The translations under genes were made by a program, and so were the position numbers. 56,343 nt of DNA. Source: a virus. The DNA lies in the IMG/VR virus record IMGVR_UViG_3300029448_000046, positions 1-56,343 of that record; one strand, 5' to 3'. Every line of letters starts with the position of its first letter. Positions within the stretch are counted from its first letter, which is position 1. A model generated the notes under the pieces. That model was not told where the DNA came from. It saw nothing but the letters and a program-made list of their open reading frames with translations, and made no database searches. Below are positions 7,155-17,950 of this stretch, one piece after another.

Positions 7155-9505
7155 TAAATCCAGCACAATACAACAGAGTATTAAGTCAGGCTACAGACGA
7201 GCAGTTAATGAACATGCTTAGACGACCTGACAAAATACCATCACAGTTTATCGTTGCTGAAATCAACCGCCGACAGTCCATGAGACAAGCTTCAAAAGCT
7301 CAACAGGCTGGTATGGCAGAGCAAATGGCAACAAATCCACAGCCTCAAATGGCGCAGTTGCCTGAAGCAATGCAATCCCCATCACAAATTAAACCAACAG
7401 GTTTGTTCAGAGGAGGCCCGTCCAGAGTCCCGACTATGACGCTTGGCGAAAGAAATATGAACCCCTTAAACATAAGACCTAATGACCAGTTTTTTGGTAG
7501 CACAGGTCAAAACCAAGGTTACGCAACCTTTGTGGCTCCGCTAGCTGGTCTTCGTGCTGGTTCTGTCTTGTTGGACACGTATGCAAACGAGTATGGAATT
7601 GATAATGTTGACTCTTTGATAGATAGGTTTGCACCAGCGGGAGATAATGCATCAGACTCAAGAACAAATTACAAAAGCTTTGTAGCTGATGCACTAGGTG
7701 TAGGCGTCAATGACAATATCGACCTAACAGACGACGCGACCAAGGCGACGGTTCTTGATGCTCAGATTAAATTTGAAAACAACGGAAAGAATAACTACTC
7801 ATCTTTGATACCTCAAGCAATCAAGCTTTCAAAAGACAAAACTAATAATCCGTTTAAAAATAATAACAGCGGTATTACTAATGCATCCTTTTCTTCTCCG
7901 TTTGCATCCCCCGGAGTAAGCGCGGCCAACCAAACTTCAAATATTATGCAGACAATAGATAATCTGTTTGCATCTGGTGACCGAGCCAGTCTTGAAAAGC
8001 TAGCAACTGACAAATCTGTGCCGTCAACGCATGGAACAGCGGCACAAATGTACGCTCGCAGGAAGCTTGGGCAGTTGACTGTGCAGTCAAACAACCCTAC
8101 TAAGCCGCCGCCGACAGATGATGACAACACTGACACCTCCGCTATTGCCGCACTTCGTAGTCAGGTTCGCCGCGACATGGATACAAACAGGTCCAGACTC
8201 AGCACTCCGATGGGTGGTGGGACAGATGACATGGGTTCGGCAGATGCTATTTATGGTAAAATGGGAGAGCCTAAAGATAAAAGTATTTTCAAAGCCATAC
8301 GAAATCAAATAGATGTTGACCGGAGTGGTGGTATAGAAAGGTTAGCAGATAAAAAAACAACTAGACCATCAACTCCATACACTGGCGGTGATGACAACCC
8401 TGAAGATAGTTTTTTACTTGGGACAGAAGCCCAGTCTAGTACGACGCCATACGCTGACCTAAAAAGAGATTTAAAGAAATTTTTTGGGGGAAATGTAGGG
8501 GATATGCCGCCTGTAAAAGCTAGTATTGACGACTATAAGTTAAACCAGCCCAGACCAGCCGACACAAGCCCCGAAAAATTATTTTCTCAAACACGTTCAA
8601 AACCAAATAAAGCCGCCATAACCACTGCTGATAGACAGTTGCTTGAAAGAGAAGTGCCGAATGATGAAATAGCAAATACTATTGTGAAGGAAACAAACTC
8701 ATCTGGAACGTCCGCTAAAACATCATTTAACAAGATAGCAAACAATCTCAAAGCAAGTGCTACAAGCAACAGCGAGATAAGTGCGCTTAATTATAATCAG
8801 ATTATGGATTTGCCACTTATAAAAAATATGGGCGAGGCAAACCAAGCTATCGTTGATGAGTATAATAAAGGAACTGCTGACCTAGTTGAAAAACGTAAAG
8901 ACCTAATGTCACTTCTGGACTCGCAACGCCGAACTCCACAGAACATGATGTTTAAATCTTTGATAGACTTTGGACTAGAGCTTGCGGCATCGCCGGAGAC
9001 TAACTTCCTGACGGCAGTTGCAAAAGCGGGACAAAAAGGAATTTCATCTTTTGATAATTTAGCAACGCAAGACAAGAAGCAATTGTTCCAAAAATACAAA
9101 ATGGCATACGACATAGCTAGCGATGAAATGGGCCATAAGATGAAGGGTCGAGAGTTAGCGACTAAACTAAATAGTCAACTACTTACTGTTGCAGACACAC
9201 TGTCAAACATTGGATACCGAAGCCAAATGGGGCAAGCGGCAGTGGCAAGGGCAACGAACGTAAAGCAACCAAACTTTAACACTCTTATTGCGGCGGACAT
9301 GAAGCAGTACGAACCACAGTTAGAACAAGCGGCAATGGATGAACAGGCAAGAAAAGACCTTGCGCGTGAGCTTGGCTTAAAGCCCGACGCGACGATGGAA
9401 ATGATACGGTCTAAAATTTTCAATAATTCCACAAACAGAGTGCGGTCAGGGATGGGCGGTACAGTGTATAGCACTGACGAGCTAATCAATACGGCAGGGA
9501 TGTAA
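7151..9505 (+). CDS. Internal virion protein with lysozyme-like 'NPxNIR' domain
   Basis: A 784-residue protein. Residues 1-55 (QYNRVLSQATDEQLMNMLRR, then IVAEINRRQSMR) form the helix pair found at the start of many marine internal virion proteins. Residues about 95-225 (MNPLNIRPNDQFFGSTGQNQ, GYATFVAPLAGLRAGSVLL, INRFAP-like DRFAPAGDN, YKSFVADALGV) match a family often annotated as structural protein P5 or a virion-associated peptidoglycan-acting domain. The centre is Asn/Thr/Asp-rich and contains DDMGSADAIYG at residues 359-369. The C-terminal 220 residues are helical. It could open the cell wall during infection. Hydrolase activity is inferred from family resemblance only. Confidence 0.65.
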   Translation: MINPAQYNRVLSQATDEQLMNMLRRPDKIPSQFIVAEINRRQSMRQASKAQQAGMAEQMATNPQPQMAQLPEAMQSPSQIKPTGLFRGGPSRVPTMTLGERNMNPLNIRPNDQFFGSTGQNQGYATFVAPLAGLRAGSVLLDTYANEYGIDNVDSLIDRFAPAGDNASDSRTNYKSFVADALGVGVNDNIDLTDDATKATVLDAQIKFENNGKNNYSSLIPQAIKLSKDKTNNPFKNNNSGITNASFSSPFASPGVSAANQTSNIMQTIDNLFASGDRASLEKLATDKSVPSTHGTAAQMYARRKLGQLTVQSNNPTKPPPTDDDNTDTSAIAALRSQVRRDMDTNRSRLSTPMGGGTDDMGSADAIYGKMGEPKDKSIFKAIRNQIDVDRSGGIERLADKKTTRPSTPYTGGDDNPEDSFLLGTEAQSSTTPYADLKRDLKKFFGGNVGDMPPVKASIDDYKLNQPRPADTSPEKLFSQTRSKPNKAAITTADRQLLEREVPNDEIANTIVKETNSSGTSAKTSFNKIANNLKASATSNSEISALNYNQIMDLPLIKNMGEANQAIVDEYNKGTADLVEKRKDLMSLLDSQRRTPQNMMFKSLIDFGLELAASPETNFLTAVAKAGQKGISSFDNLATQDKKQLFQKYKMAYDIASDEMGHKMKGRELATKLNSQLLTVADTLSNIGYRSQMGQAAVARATNVKQPNFNTLIAADMKQYEPQLEQAAMDEQARKDLARELGLKPDATMEMIRSKIFNNSTNRVRSGMGGTVYSTDELINTAGM

Positions 9506-9508
9506 CAA

Positions 9509-12500
9509 ATGCCTCAAATGCTTTTCCCAGATGGTCGTATTTATGATACGGGTAATATGTCTGAACAAGATATACAAACCGCTTACGACAATATTCAGAA
9601 ACGGTTTGCTCCAGTTGCACCTCCAGAACCAGAGCAAGGAACGCTATCGCGAGCAGGTGATTTACTTGAACTTGGGACGCGAAATGTAGCGGCAAAAGGC
9701 GCAAGGGGTATTGCACAGATTGCCGACATGTCATTCGATGACAGGTTCGACAACGCAGAAGATTACCTAGAATCATTTGCTCAAGGCCAAGACAATGAAG
9801 CGTCTAAAATACGTGGAATAAAGCCACTTCAAGAGGCCGAAGGTATTGGAGATGTCTTCTCATCAGGAGCTTCATACCTAGTACAGTCAATTCCTGAGAT
9901 GGCTCCTATTTTTGTTGGAATGAAAGCAGGTGCTATTGCTGGCTCACCCTTCGGTCCTATTGGTGCAACGGTTGGTGCAGGGATAGGTTTGGCAATTGGT
10001 GCTTCCTTACCATTTTTGGGTGAGAACACAGAGCAATTCAAGAAGACCCAGAACCGTGCGCCAGACAAGGATGAAGCTTTAAACCTTTTAGGAACTTCGA
10101 TTATTCAGGGTGGACTAAATGCTCTGATATTTAAGCTCATACCTTTTAAGGGTAGCCCTAAGATTACTACTAACATGATTAAGAAAGGTCTGGCGGGTAC
10201 TGGCCTTGAGGGTTCGACTGAATTTGCACAGGAACTAGGTACGATTCTTGCGGCCAACAATTTTGACACATCTGTATTGAGTGACCCAGATGTTGTTTAC
10301 AGATTAAAGGAATCTCTTTTAGCTGGCGGGTTTGTGGGTGGCGCGATTGGTGTTGGAACATCACCATTTACAACCGAAGCCGCCCCACCTGCACCGCAGG
10401 TTCGGCGAGATGCTGAATTGGAACAAGCGGCGACAGACTTTAAGGATGGTCAACCACAACCCCCTGCACAACCAGCGCAGTTAACCGATGAAACGGTTGT
10501 TGTCCCACGACTTACGTCTCAGGAATCCCCCGAACCCGATAGTCGTGTTGAGGATGTTGTAACTGTTCGTGACGGAGTTCCAACGGCTGAACAACGCATA
10601 ATGACTGGTCAACAGGAGCCTTTCCTTGTAGGTCAGGCAGACGCAACTCTAGATGCCAATGAACAAGCACAGCAAACCAACTCTGAAATGGTCATGCAGA
10701 TTGCGCGTGAGGCTCTTGATGCTGGACTTGACCCACTTGAAGCTCTTGGTTCAGCAGAGACAACCAGAAGAATAGAAGATGCCCTTGAAGGTGAACTTGA
10801 GCAGGATGTTGCTCTGGGTCAAACGCCAGTTGCACAAGAAAAGCAGAATTTATCTCGGCTGAAGAACAAGGAGCTTATAGAGTGGGCTGAACAGAACGTC
10901 AATACAGATGAGATAATTGGAAACATAGTTAAATCACAGCTATCTGTCACAGTTAAAGCACAGCAAATTCGCAAGCGTCTCGCGGACCTGAATGTAAGAA
11001 GCACTACCGCGTTAGAACAAGGTCAACAGGTAGGCAAACCCATACTGCGTAAAGACTCTGATGTTGACCCAGAGGGACGGATAACAAGAACAACAACAGA
11101 AGGCACTGTCTCTGACGTAGACCCCTCTGGTCAAGCCAGAATGGGCAGAAGAACTGACACCGCCGAGGGTCTTCGGATTCGCGATGAGGTCGGCCCTGTT
11201 GTAACCCCTGCCCTTCGTGAGGCTTTGCGAATGAGAGGTGGCGAGGCATCTATAAGAACAGGTGATAACCAGTCAACACAGGATTCCAGCACTACCCCGG
11301 TAACATCGCAAACCTTAAAGTATGAGGGAGCATTAAACTATCTAACTGGTAGACTTCAGATGCTTGAGAAGTCCGGTTCACAAGGAAAGAAACTTGCAAG
11401 AGCTGTAAAGCGTCAGGTCATGGATGACACATCCATGAATGCTAATGACGTTGTGGCTGGTTTCTTGGCGGCTGACGCAGTTGTCAACACACTAGGTGGT
11501 AAGGGACCAAAGGGTGGGGTTGAGTTAACTTTTCTCAAAACATTGACCAATGAAAAGGGCAATGAACTGCACGGTGAGAAGTCTTATTCCGATAATGCAA
11601 AGGGTAGAACACAAGCTGTAATGAGACTGGCCTTGGGTAGCACAGACGCACAAGGCAACTATGTTCAGGACAGTGCTTACAGAATTGCCGAGACGGCAAA
11701 TCACGAAGCTTTTCACTTCCTTCAAGACTTCTTCGTTGAACACAGCCCGTCTGACGCAAAGCTTCTAAGAAGCGTTTATAAGCTCAAGGATGGGAAGGTT
11801 AATTACAAAGCCCTTCCATCTACAGTCAGAAATCTTTGGAAGAAATACGCACCAAACCAGCATCAGCAAGCTCTTAACGGTTCACTTGATATCATGTCAA
11901 AGCCATCAGAGTTTCAGGCTATGACATATGAGTTTTATCAGAGAGCTAAATCAACAGGCGATGCCAGCCCACTTGCTGGTGCATTTGGAAAGTACTTTGA
12001 CTTTATATCTGGGTTTCTTCCCAGACTTGCAAACTCTGTAAGGGGCATGGGCTTCCAAACCGTAGAAGATTTGTATACTCGCACATCAGAGGGGACGACA
12101 GGAAGAAACCTAGATGGAAAAACTCTAACGCCTCGTCAATCACTGACTGAAGAGTCATCAAGAATTGATACGAAGCTTTCTAATGACATCACAAAATTAT
12201 TAAAAGAACCGGATGCAGAGCAATCCATTCGTAATGACTCAAAAAAATACATGAGTGATGTTCAAATTATCGACAATGATAGTGATGAAAATATAGCCAG
12301 CATTACAACGATTAACCTGAAAACAGTACTTAAAAAAAGTAGACCACTAAACTTTAATTACTTTACTGAAGAGACTCAGGAAAGTGTAGTGGTCGATTTC
12401 TTTGAGAGGGTTTTTAGAGGCGAGATTGAGTTTGACCCGACCGGACTACAGTATGATGACTTTGGTGAAACAATGGAAACGGAGTTTGAGTATGCCAAGG

Positions 12501-15500
12501 CTGGAAGAAGAGGCTCACCCCGCGAGGCGGCAGAGTATTTTGTAGGACAATTTGACAAAGGTAACTACAGAGTCATGCGCGATGCTGTGACTGGCCTAGA
12601 AGTAGTGTCATTTAGCTATCCAATTGAGAACGAGCAGGAACCGTCTGTCAGTTATCTTCTATATCCAGACGGAAGATTATCACCCCCTCACTTTGACGAA
12701 AACAGTATGACTCCTTATCGGCTTGAAAATGAATTATTTAACTTCTTCACTCCTGAATTTACATCAAATAAAATAGCTGGACTTCGTTCTTATGCACAAA
12801 AAAAGGACCCATATTTTCTTGGGTTCGAGAATGAAGAGCAACTAAAAGGGCGAACCGATGTTTGGGACATTGGATTTTCAGTTGATGGTTTATACGAAAC
12901 AACAAATGAAAGTGATGCTCGAACTGCGCTTGAGACATTCGCCCGTGCGACTGCATCATTTAGAGTTATCTTGGATGAGATAATCAACAGAGGTCTTAAA
13001 GTAGACGCTATAATTTTTGCAGGAACTGACTCAAAAAAACATTCAATTTATAAAAGCATGGTAAGAAACAAAGGATTTATGTCACTGTTTCCAGAGTTAG
13101 GAAGTGCGGTGGATGTGAGAGGCCCTAACAGGGCGACGGTTTTACCAACTAAATTTCAGAAACCCACACAGGGTGAGTTGTTTAGCGAAGAGTCTATTAG
13201 AATAGACCGTGTTCAAGACATTTCAAACATAGCTCTATCTCAAGAAAACGATGCAGTTTCTAACAGGTTTAATTTAGATGAGGGAATGCGAAGGTTGTCT
13301 TCAATAGACATCCTATACAACAAAACATTTAACCCTGAGTTACCTGAGAAGGACAAAGCTGTCGGTAGAGATGGGAAAAAAAGAGACGCTGGAAGAAACA
13401 TTGCAGAGGCCGCTCGAATGTTACATAACCGCGCCCTTGAAATATTAAACGAACCAATTACTTCAAGCAATCCAGAGACTGACGAAATGATAGCTCGCGT
13501 GATGGCGGCTGAGATTGTTGCGGCAAGAGAAAACAACCCAGATACAAGCGCGGCTGACTGGTACACTAGGAGTGTGGACGCGGCAATAGCGGAGGTGTCA
13601 AAGCTATATCCAGAAATATCTAGCGACCCTGAACACAGGTCAGCATTTTCACTTGCTCTTGCAATAACAAGTCAAGGGATTGTTGTTGACCGAAATTCAA
13701 AGCTGGGACTTGGAGCGTATGAGTTCTGGAGAAATAATGGACGCTTCCCAGAATTTGGCGAAGGCAAGTCATCCCCCGCAATATTGAAAAACTTCCGTAA
13801 CGCTAATGTTGTCATGGATGTGTTTAAAAACTCCAGAGTAAATGTTCCATTTCATGAGTTTCTTTCACAGCAATTTACTGTGAAGGAACTAAAGCAAAAG
13901 TTAGAGGACTTTGGAGTTAAGGTTGGCAAGGGTGGTGTTGGTCTGAGTGGAGAAGGTGTCAATACGGAAGTCTATGGCTCATATATGTTTGGTCCAAAAA
14001 TTGGCCAAGGCTTTTATCAGAATTTAACAGGTAACTATGACCCAATAACAATTGACCTATGGTTCATGCGTAGTTGGGGGCGCATGACAGGAACACTGGT
14101 TGGTAACGAAAATGCATTCCAAAATAACCTTAATGATTTACGTATATCAATGCGTAACGAGGGTCTTGAATATGATGAGGAGCTATTTGGAACAGATGAG
14201 CAATATACATTTGATAAAATATCTGAGGCCAACAATATAGGTGAAGAATTTTACACGGCAAACAAGGAGGCTATTGACAACAAGGAATTACAAAAATCCC
14301 CGATGATGAAATCGGCGGCGGCGGCTTTGGTAAACGGTGTAAAACCAATAGACACGCCGCGTGGTGGCCCTCAAAGGAAGTGGATTAGGTCGGTTGTCAA
14401 ACGCGCTCAATCAATTCTTGAAGGGCAAGGACAGAGCCTTACAAGCGCGGACATGCAAGCCATCCTCTGGTATCCAGAGAAAGACCTTTACTCAAAGCTT
14501 ACCACTGGTCAGCAGGAGACAAGACTTAATCAAAGCTACGAAGATGCATTCAAGGAGATTGTAAATGAAACAGGGCTACGCACCTTGGACGGAAGAGGCA
14601 GAGGAGCCAACGATGTTCGGGAAACTATCGAAGCAGGAGATGCAAAAAGCCGCAGAAGCACTCCTAGAACTACATCTGGAAAAGAAGAATCAATCCGCTT
14701 CTCAACAGCAGACTACAGAACAACAGATGGAATGAAGGCTACGCTAGCAGACCCAACTGTACAGGGTATTGCTGGCAAGACTTATAGCTTTATTCGTAGG
14801 TTTGCTTCCCAGGAGGGCCGTAAAAATTTAAGAGAATCTTTTGTTAACGAGTTCGTACATGGTTTAGCTCCGTTGGCTAGACGTGAGCTGGAGTTAAACT
14901 ACAGAGAAACAGGAGATAGACGTTACAAGCCCTTCGCGCAAGGCGCATTCAAAATTACTGAGCTTGCTCAACAGATGTCTGGCCGTATGCAGATGTTTAA
15001 CGAGATTGGTGCGCCAAAGTTAAATGAGGATGGGTCGGTAGGAATAGTAGAGGGAACACAGGGACTGAAAAAAATATTTGAACCAATTGGTCAGGGTGAA
15101 AAATATGCAAAGTTTCAGATGTTTGTTTATGCTCAACGCGCACAAAGATTGAAGTCCGAGGGTAGGGAAAACCTTATGACCGACGCCCAGATTGCAGAAG
15201 GGTTGCAGTACGGCGTAGAAAACCCAGAGTTTCAGCAGGTCTTTAATCAATATAAGTCATTCAACGAAAGTGTCATGCAGTTTTTAAAGGATACTGGTTC
15301 TGTCGATGAAGAAACAAAGCAAAGGCTAATTGGTACGGCTGATTACGTTCCATTTTATCGTATCATTGAAGAAGAGCAGTACACTGAAGGTCTGTTTGGT
15401 CAGGTCAGGCGCGGAAACGAAAACGCTCAGAACTCTACATCTGCATTCGATAATCCAGATGCTAGAATTAAGGATGTCCTTCGCAAACTGAAGGGTGGGG

Positions 15501-17368
15501 AGGAAAAGATTGGTGACCTCTACCAAAATGTTTTTGCTAACACGCAAGCGATTGTTTCTGCTGGACTCAGAAACGTAGCAACTCAAAGAACTGTAAAACT
15601 TGTCGAGGATTTGGCCGCTGATGGATTCTATGACGAGGCAGTAAAGCCAAAAAGGATTTCAAAATCAGATGCTGTAAACAACAACAATCATTTCACACTG
15701 AGAGAAGATGGGAAGTCAGTGTATTTTGATGTTGGTTCTGACGCAGAACTCCTAACAGCAATGCGTACATTTACTCCTGTACAAATGCAGGGGTTCTTAA
15801 AAACCATGCAGAACATTGGGCGTTTTTTCCGTAACGCAATAACCATCACGCCAAGTTTTATGGAAGCGAACCTCATACGAGGTGACATGGCTGGAGTGGT
15901 GACAGTTGATGCACCTCTTAGACCAATGATTGACACAGTCATCGGTCTTAAAAACGCACTGACAGATGCAGACACAATATTAGAAATGAAAACAATTGGC
16001 GGCTTCGGCGGATACACATTTGGCGAAAGCTCTACAGATTTTGCTAAAAAAATGAAGCGTTTTTATCGGAGGCATGAAGGATACACTATTGTTGATACGC
16101 CACAGAAACTGACCGACATGTTTTTGAACTCGCTAGACAGGGTTAATAACCTTGGAGAAGCAACAGAGCTAGCGACAAGAGAAGCTATCTACAGACGTAT
16201 GACTGAGGCAGGTTCAGACAAAGGCGATGCGGCTTACGAAGCTCTTAACCTTATAAACTATTCGCGGCGTGGTAATCCCAACGGTGCGGCGTCACAAACC
16301 TTGGCTATGCTTTTGCCACTAGTTCCGTTCTTGAATGCAAGAATACAGGGTCTGTATAGAACCGGAACTGCGTTTAAAGGTGAGGCAAACGCCAAGCGAA
16401 CTGCACTTAAAGGTATGGCCTTGATGGGCTTGTCACTTGGATTGTATTCCCTGTCATCCAAAGAGGACGACTGGGACAAAGAGCCGTTACACAGAAAGCT
16501 AAATTATTACATCATATATTCTGATGATAAGAAGTTTTTAATACCAAAGCCATTTGAAATTGGGGCTATCTTCAGCACTATGCCAGAGGTCTTTTTGGAT
16601 GGCATCAGAAAGAAAGACGGCGAGTATGTTGCCGAGGCTGTGACACAGGTCTTCCTCAATAATCTTAGCTTCAATCCTATACCCCAAGCTATCAAACCAA
16701 TTATTGAAGTAGCAACTAACCAAGACTTTTTCAGAGGTCGTGAGATTGAAAGTCTTGGTGTCAGAGGTTTGCCCACTGAGATGCGGAGTTACAGTACAAC
16801 ATCTGAGTTCGCCAAAATGATTGGCAACATCACTGGGTCGCTTGGCATTAGTCCTATTGAAGCAGAAAAACTGATTTCAGGATACACTGGCTCAATGGGT
16901 AGCCTGTTTCTTGCTGGAACTGACTCAATACTTGGAATGACAGGGCAAGTTCCAACACGTCCAGCAGGTGTATTTGGCGACAGCATAACAGCCAAAGCGG
17001 CTGGTGCATTAGGCATAACTAGATTTGTTAAGGATAGGCCAGCCGACCCAAGCAACCAGTATCTTTCAGACTTCTACGAGTTGAAGAGAGAGGCCGATGA
17101 GGTTGTGCGCGGCATCAACCGCCTCCGCGAGGAAGGTAACTTTGAAGACGCAATGGAAATGCGGAAAGAGAACCGCAGTCTCATAGCTGTCAGGAAACAA
17201 TTGAATGTAAAATATCGGCAGTTAAATGAATTAAACGATAAAATACAGGGAGTGAAAAGAAGTGGTTCAACGCCCGAAGAAAAGAAAAGGCGGGTTGACC
17301 TATTGATAAAGAGACGTAACTCGATTGTTAGAGATATGTCTAGGCTAAAGGCCAGAATACGAGGATAA
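9509..17368 (+). CDS. Giant polyvalent virion (ejection) protein with zincin motif
   Basis: A 2619-residue protein, about one seventh of the window. The start (MPQMLFPDGRIYDTGNMSEQ) is the short N-terminal strand module common in such proteins. Residues about 130-175 form a glycine-rich hydrophobic stretch, likely a membrane helix. HEAFH at 732-736 is a zinc-metallopeptidase HExxH motif. A conserved large polyvalent-protein region follows at about 1270-1600. A C-terminal region (about 2105-2350, RNAITITPSFMEANLIRGDM..) resembles the LPD38-type domain, with a hydrophobic helix near 2305 and a coiled coil at the end. Linkers repeat an ESIR-type motif. Proteins of this kind are packaged and injected with the DNA. 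It has no RNA polymerase motif that I can see. Confidence 0.75.
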   Translation: MPQMLFPDGRIYDTGNMSEQDIQTAYDNIQKRFAPVAPPEPEQGTLSRAGDLLELGTRNVAAKGARGIAQIADMSFDDRFDNAEDYLESFAQGQDNEASKIRGIKPLQEAEGIGDVFSSGASYLVQSIPEMAPIFVGMKAGAIAGSPFGPIGATVGAGIGLAIGASLPFLGENTEQFKKTQNRAPDKDEALNLLGTSIIQGGLNALIFKLIPFKGSPKITTNMIKKGLAGTGLEGSTEFAQELGTILAANNFDTSVLSDPDVVYRLKESLLAGGFVGGAIGVGTSPFTTEAAPPAPQVRRDAELEQAATDFKDGQPQPPAQPAQLTDETVVVPRLTSQESPEPDSRVEDVVTVRDGVPTAEQRIMTGQQEPFLVGQADATLDANEQAQQTNSEMVMQIAREALDAGLDPLEALGSAETTRRIEDALEGELEQDVALGQTPVAQEKQNLSRLKNKELIEWAEQNVNTDEIIGNIVKSQLSVTVKAQQIRKRLADLNVRSTTALEQGQQVGKPILRKDSDVDPEGRITRTTTEGTVSDVDPSGQARMGRRTDTAEGLRIRDEVGPVVTPALREALRMRGGEASIRTGDNQSTQDSSTTPVTSQTLKYEGALNYLTGRLQMLEKSGSQGKKLARAVKRQVMDDTSMNANDVVAGFLAADAVVNTLGGKGPKGGVELTFLKTLTNEKGNELHGEKSYSDNAKGRTQAVMRLALGSTDAQGNYVQDSAYRIAETANHEAFHFLQDFFVEHSPSDAKLLRSVYKLKDGKVNYKALPSTVRNLWKKYAPNQHQQALNGSLDIMSKPSEFQAMTYEFYQRAKSTGDASPLAGAFGKYFDFISGFLPRLANSVRGMGFQTVEDLYTRTSEGTTGRNLDGKTLTPRQSLTEESSRIDTKLSNDITKLLKEPDAEQSIRNDSKKYMSDVQIIDNDSDENIASITTINLKTVLKKSRPLNFNYFTEETQESVVVDFFERVFRGEIEFDPTGLQYDDFGETMETEFEYAKAGRRGSPREAAEYFVGQFDKGNYRVMRDAVTGLEVVSFSYPIENEQEPSVSYLLYPDGRLSPPHFDENSMTPYRLENELFNFFTPEFTSNKIAGLRSYAQKKDPYFLGFENEEQLKGRTDVWDIGFSVDGLYETTNESDARTALETFARATASFRVILDEIINRGLKVDAIIFAGTDSKKHSIYKSMVRNKGFMSLFPELGSAVDVRGPNRATVLPTKFQKPTQGELFSEESIRIDRVQDISNIALSQENDAVSNRFNLDEGMRRLSSIDILYNKTFNPELPEKDKAVGRDGKKRDAGRNIAEAARMLHNRALEILNEPITSSNPETDEMIARVMAAEIVAARENNPDTSAADWYTRSVDAAIAEVSKLYPEISSDPEHRSAFSLALAITSQGIVVDRNSKLGLGAYEFWRNNGRFPEFGEGKSSPAILKNFRNANVVMDVFKNSRVNVPFHEFLSQQFTVKELKQKLEDFGVKVGKGGVGLSGEGVNTEVYGSYMFGPKIGQGFYQNLTGNYDPITIDLWFMRSWGRMTGTLVGNENAFQNNLNDLRISMRNEGLEYDEELFGTDEQYTFDKISEANNIGEEFYTANKEAIDNKELQKSPMMKSAAAALVNGVKPIDTPRGGPQRKWIRSVVKRAQSILEGQGQSLTSADMQAILWYPEKDLYSKLTTGQQETRLNQSYEDAFKEIVNETGLRTLDGRGRGANDVRETIEAGDAKSRRSTPRTTSGKEESIRFSTADYRTTDGMKATLADPTVQGIAGKTYSFIRRFASQEGRKNLRESFVNEFVHGLAPLARRELELNYRETGDRRYKPFAQGAFKITELAQQMSGRMQMFNEIGAPKLNEDGSVGIVEGTQGLKKIFEPIGQGEKYAKFQMFVYAQRAQRLKSEGRENLMTDAQIAEGLQYGVENPEFQQVFNQYKSFNESVMQFLKDTGSVDEETKQRLIGTADYVPFYRIIEEEQYTEGLFGQVRRGNENAQNSTSAFDNPDARIKDVLRKLKGGEEKIGDLYQNVFANTQAIVSAGLRNVATQRTVKLVEDLAADGFYDEAVKPKRISKSDAVNNNNHFTLREDGKSVYFDVGSDAELLTAMRTFTPVQMQGFLKTMQNIGRFFRNAITITPSFMEANLIRGDMAGVVTVDAPLRPMIDTVIGLKNALTDADTILEMKTIGGFGGYTFGESSTDFAKKMKRFYRRHEGYTIVDTPQKLTDMFLNSLDRVNNLGEATELATREAIYRRMTEAGSDKGDAAYEALNLINYSRRGNPNGAASQTLAMLLPLVPFLNARIQGLYRTGTAFKGEANAKRTALKGMALMGLSLGLYSLSSKEDDWDKEPLHRKLNYYIIYSDDKKFLIPKPFEIGAIFSTMPEVFLDGIRKKDGEYVAEAVTQVFLNNLSFNPIPQAIKPIIEVATNQDFFRGREIESLGVRGLPTEMRSYSTTSEFAKMIGNITGSLGISPIEAEKLISGYTGSMGSLFLAGTDSILGMTGQVPTRPAGVFGDSITAKAAGALGITRFVKDRPADPSNQYLSDFYELKREADEVVRGINRLREEGNFEDAMEMRKENRSLIAVRKQLNVKYRQLNELNDKIQGVKRSGSTPEEKKRRVDLLIKRRNSIVRDMSRLKARIRG

Positions 17369-17372
17369 ATTT

Positions 17373-17576
17373 GTGTACTTTGCTATTGTTTTAATGTGTG
17401 GAATTTCATTCGGACAACCTTCATGCATTGAAGCCCACGACAATTATGGACCATACAAAACTTTGGAAGAGTGTCAGGCAAGAACAAAGGTTATGGAGCG
17501 AGATATATACATGATGGCTCCTGATACAAAGTTGACACAACAGAAATGCACAAAGGCAGATATCTCAGCAACATGA
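17373..17576 (+). CDS. Small exported cysteine protein of the lysis region
   Basis: A 67-residue protein starting at GTG, with GAGG about nine bases upstream. The N-terminus (MYFAIVLMCGISFG) is a short hydrophobic segment like a signal or anchor. Three cysteines follow (CIEAHD, ECQART, KCTKAD) in a small charged domain. The layout resembles the small protein at 51274-51501 (hydrophobic start, GE/SF, Cys-spaced charged body), which suggests the phage carries two members of one secreted family. The next gene's ATG overlaps its stop. A spanin-like role is possible but not shown. Confidence 0.55.
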   Translation: MYFAIVLMCGISFGQPSCIEAHDNYGPYKTLEECQARTKVMERDIYMMAPDTKLTQQKCTKADISAT

Positions 17577-17950
17577 TATGGATGTCACTTATAAGCCCAG
17601 TTGCTAAACTTGCAGGTAGTTTTATTGAACAACAAACAACAAAGCAGAAAGCCAAAGCAACTCTTGCTCAAACTGAGGCTGATGCAAAGAGTGAGATTTT
17701 AAAATCAGCGGCACAGCATGATTCCAAATGGGAATTAATAATGGCCGAGTCCACAAGGTCCAGCATCAAAGATGAAATAATAACTATAGCTGTTCTTGCT
17801 CCAGCGGCGATGGCTTGGATAGACCCTGAACTTGCAAAGCGTGGCTTCGATGTGATTGCTGAATTACCAAGTTGGTATACGAATATTTTGTACATAACAA
17901 TCTTAGCTGGCCTTGGTTTAAAGGGGCTTGATAGGTTCAAGCGGAAATAA
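17573..17950 (+). CDS. Three-TM holin, GTA-type
   Basis: The ATG overlaps the preceding stop (ATGA), giving 125 residues. The order is a short hydrophobic N-terminus (MIWMSLISPVAKLAGSFI), a long charged helix (EQQTTKQKAKATLAQTEADA), a conserved KWELIMAESTRSSIKDEIIT block, then two membrane segments (IAVLAPAAMAWI and WYTNILYITILAGLGLKGL) and a basic tail. This is the arrangement of the three-TM holin family known from alphaproteobacterial gene transfer agents and marine phages. It would form the membrane lesion that lets the lysozyme at 18214-18663 reach the wall. Confidence 0.72.
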   Translation: MIWMSLISPVAKLAGSFIEQQTTKQKAKATLAQTEADAKSEILKSAAQHDSKWELIMAESTRSSIKDEIITIAVLAPAAMAWIDPELAKRGFDVIAELPSWYTNILYITILAGLGLKGLDRFKRK

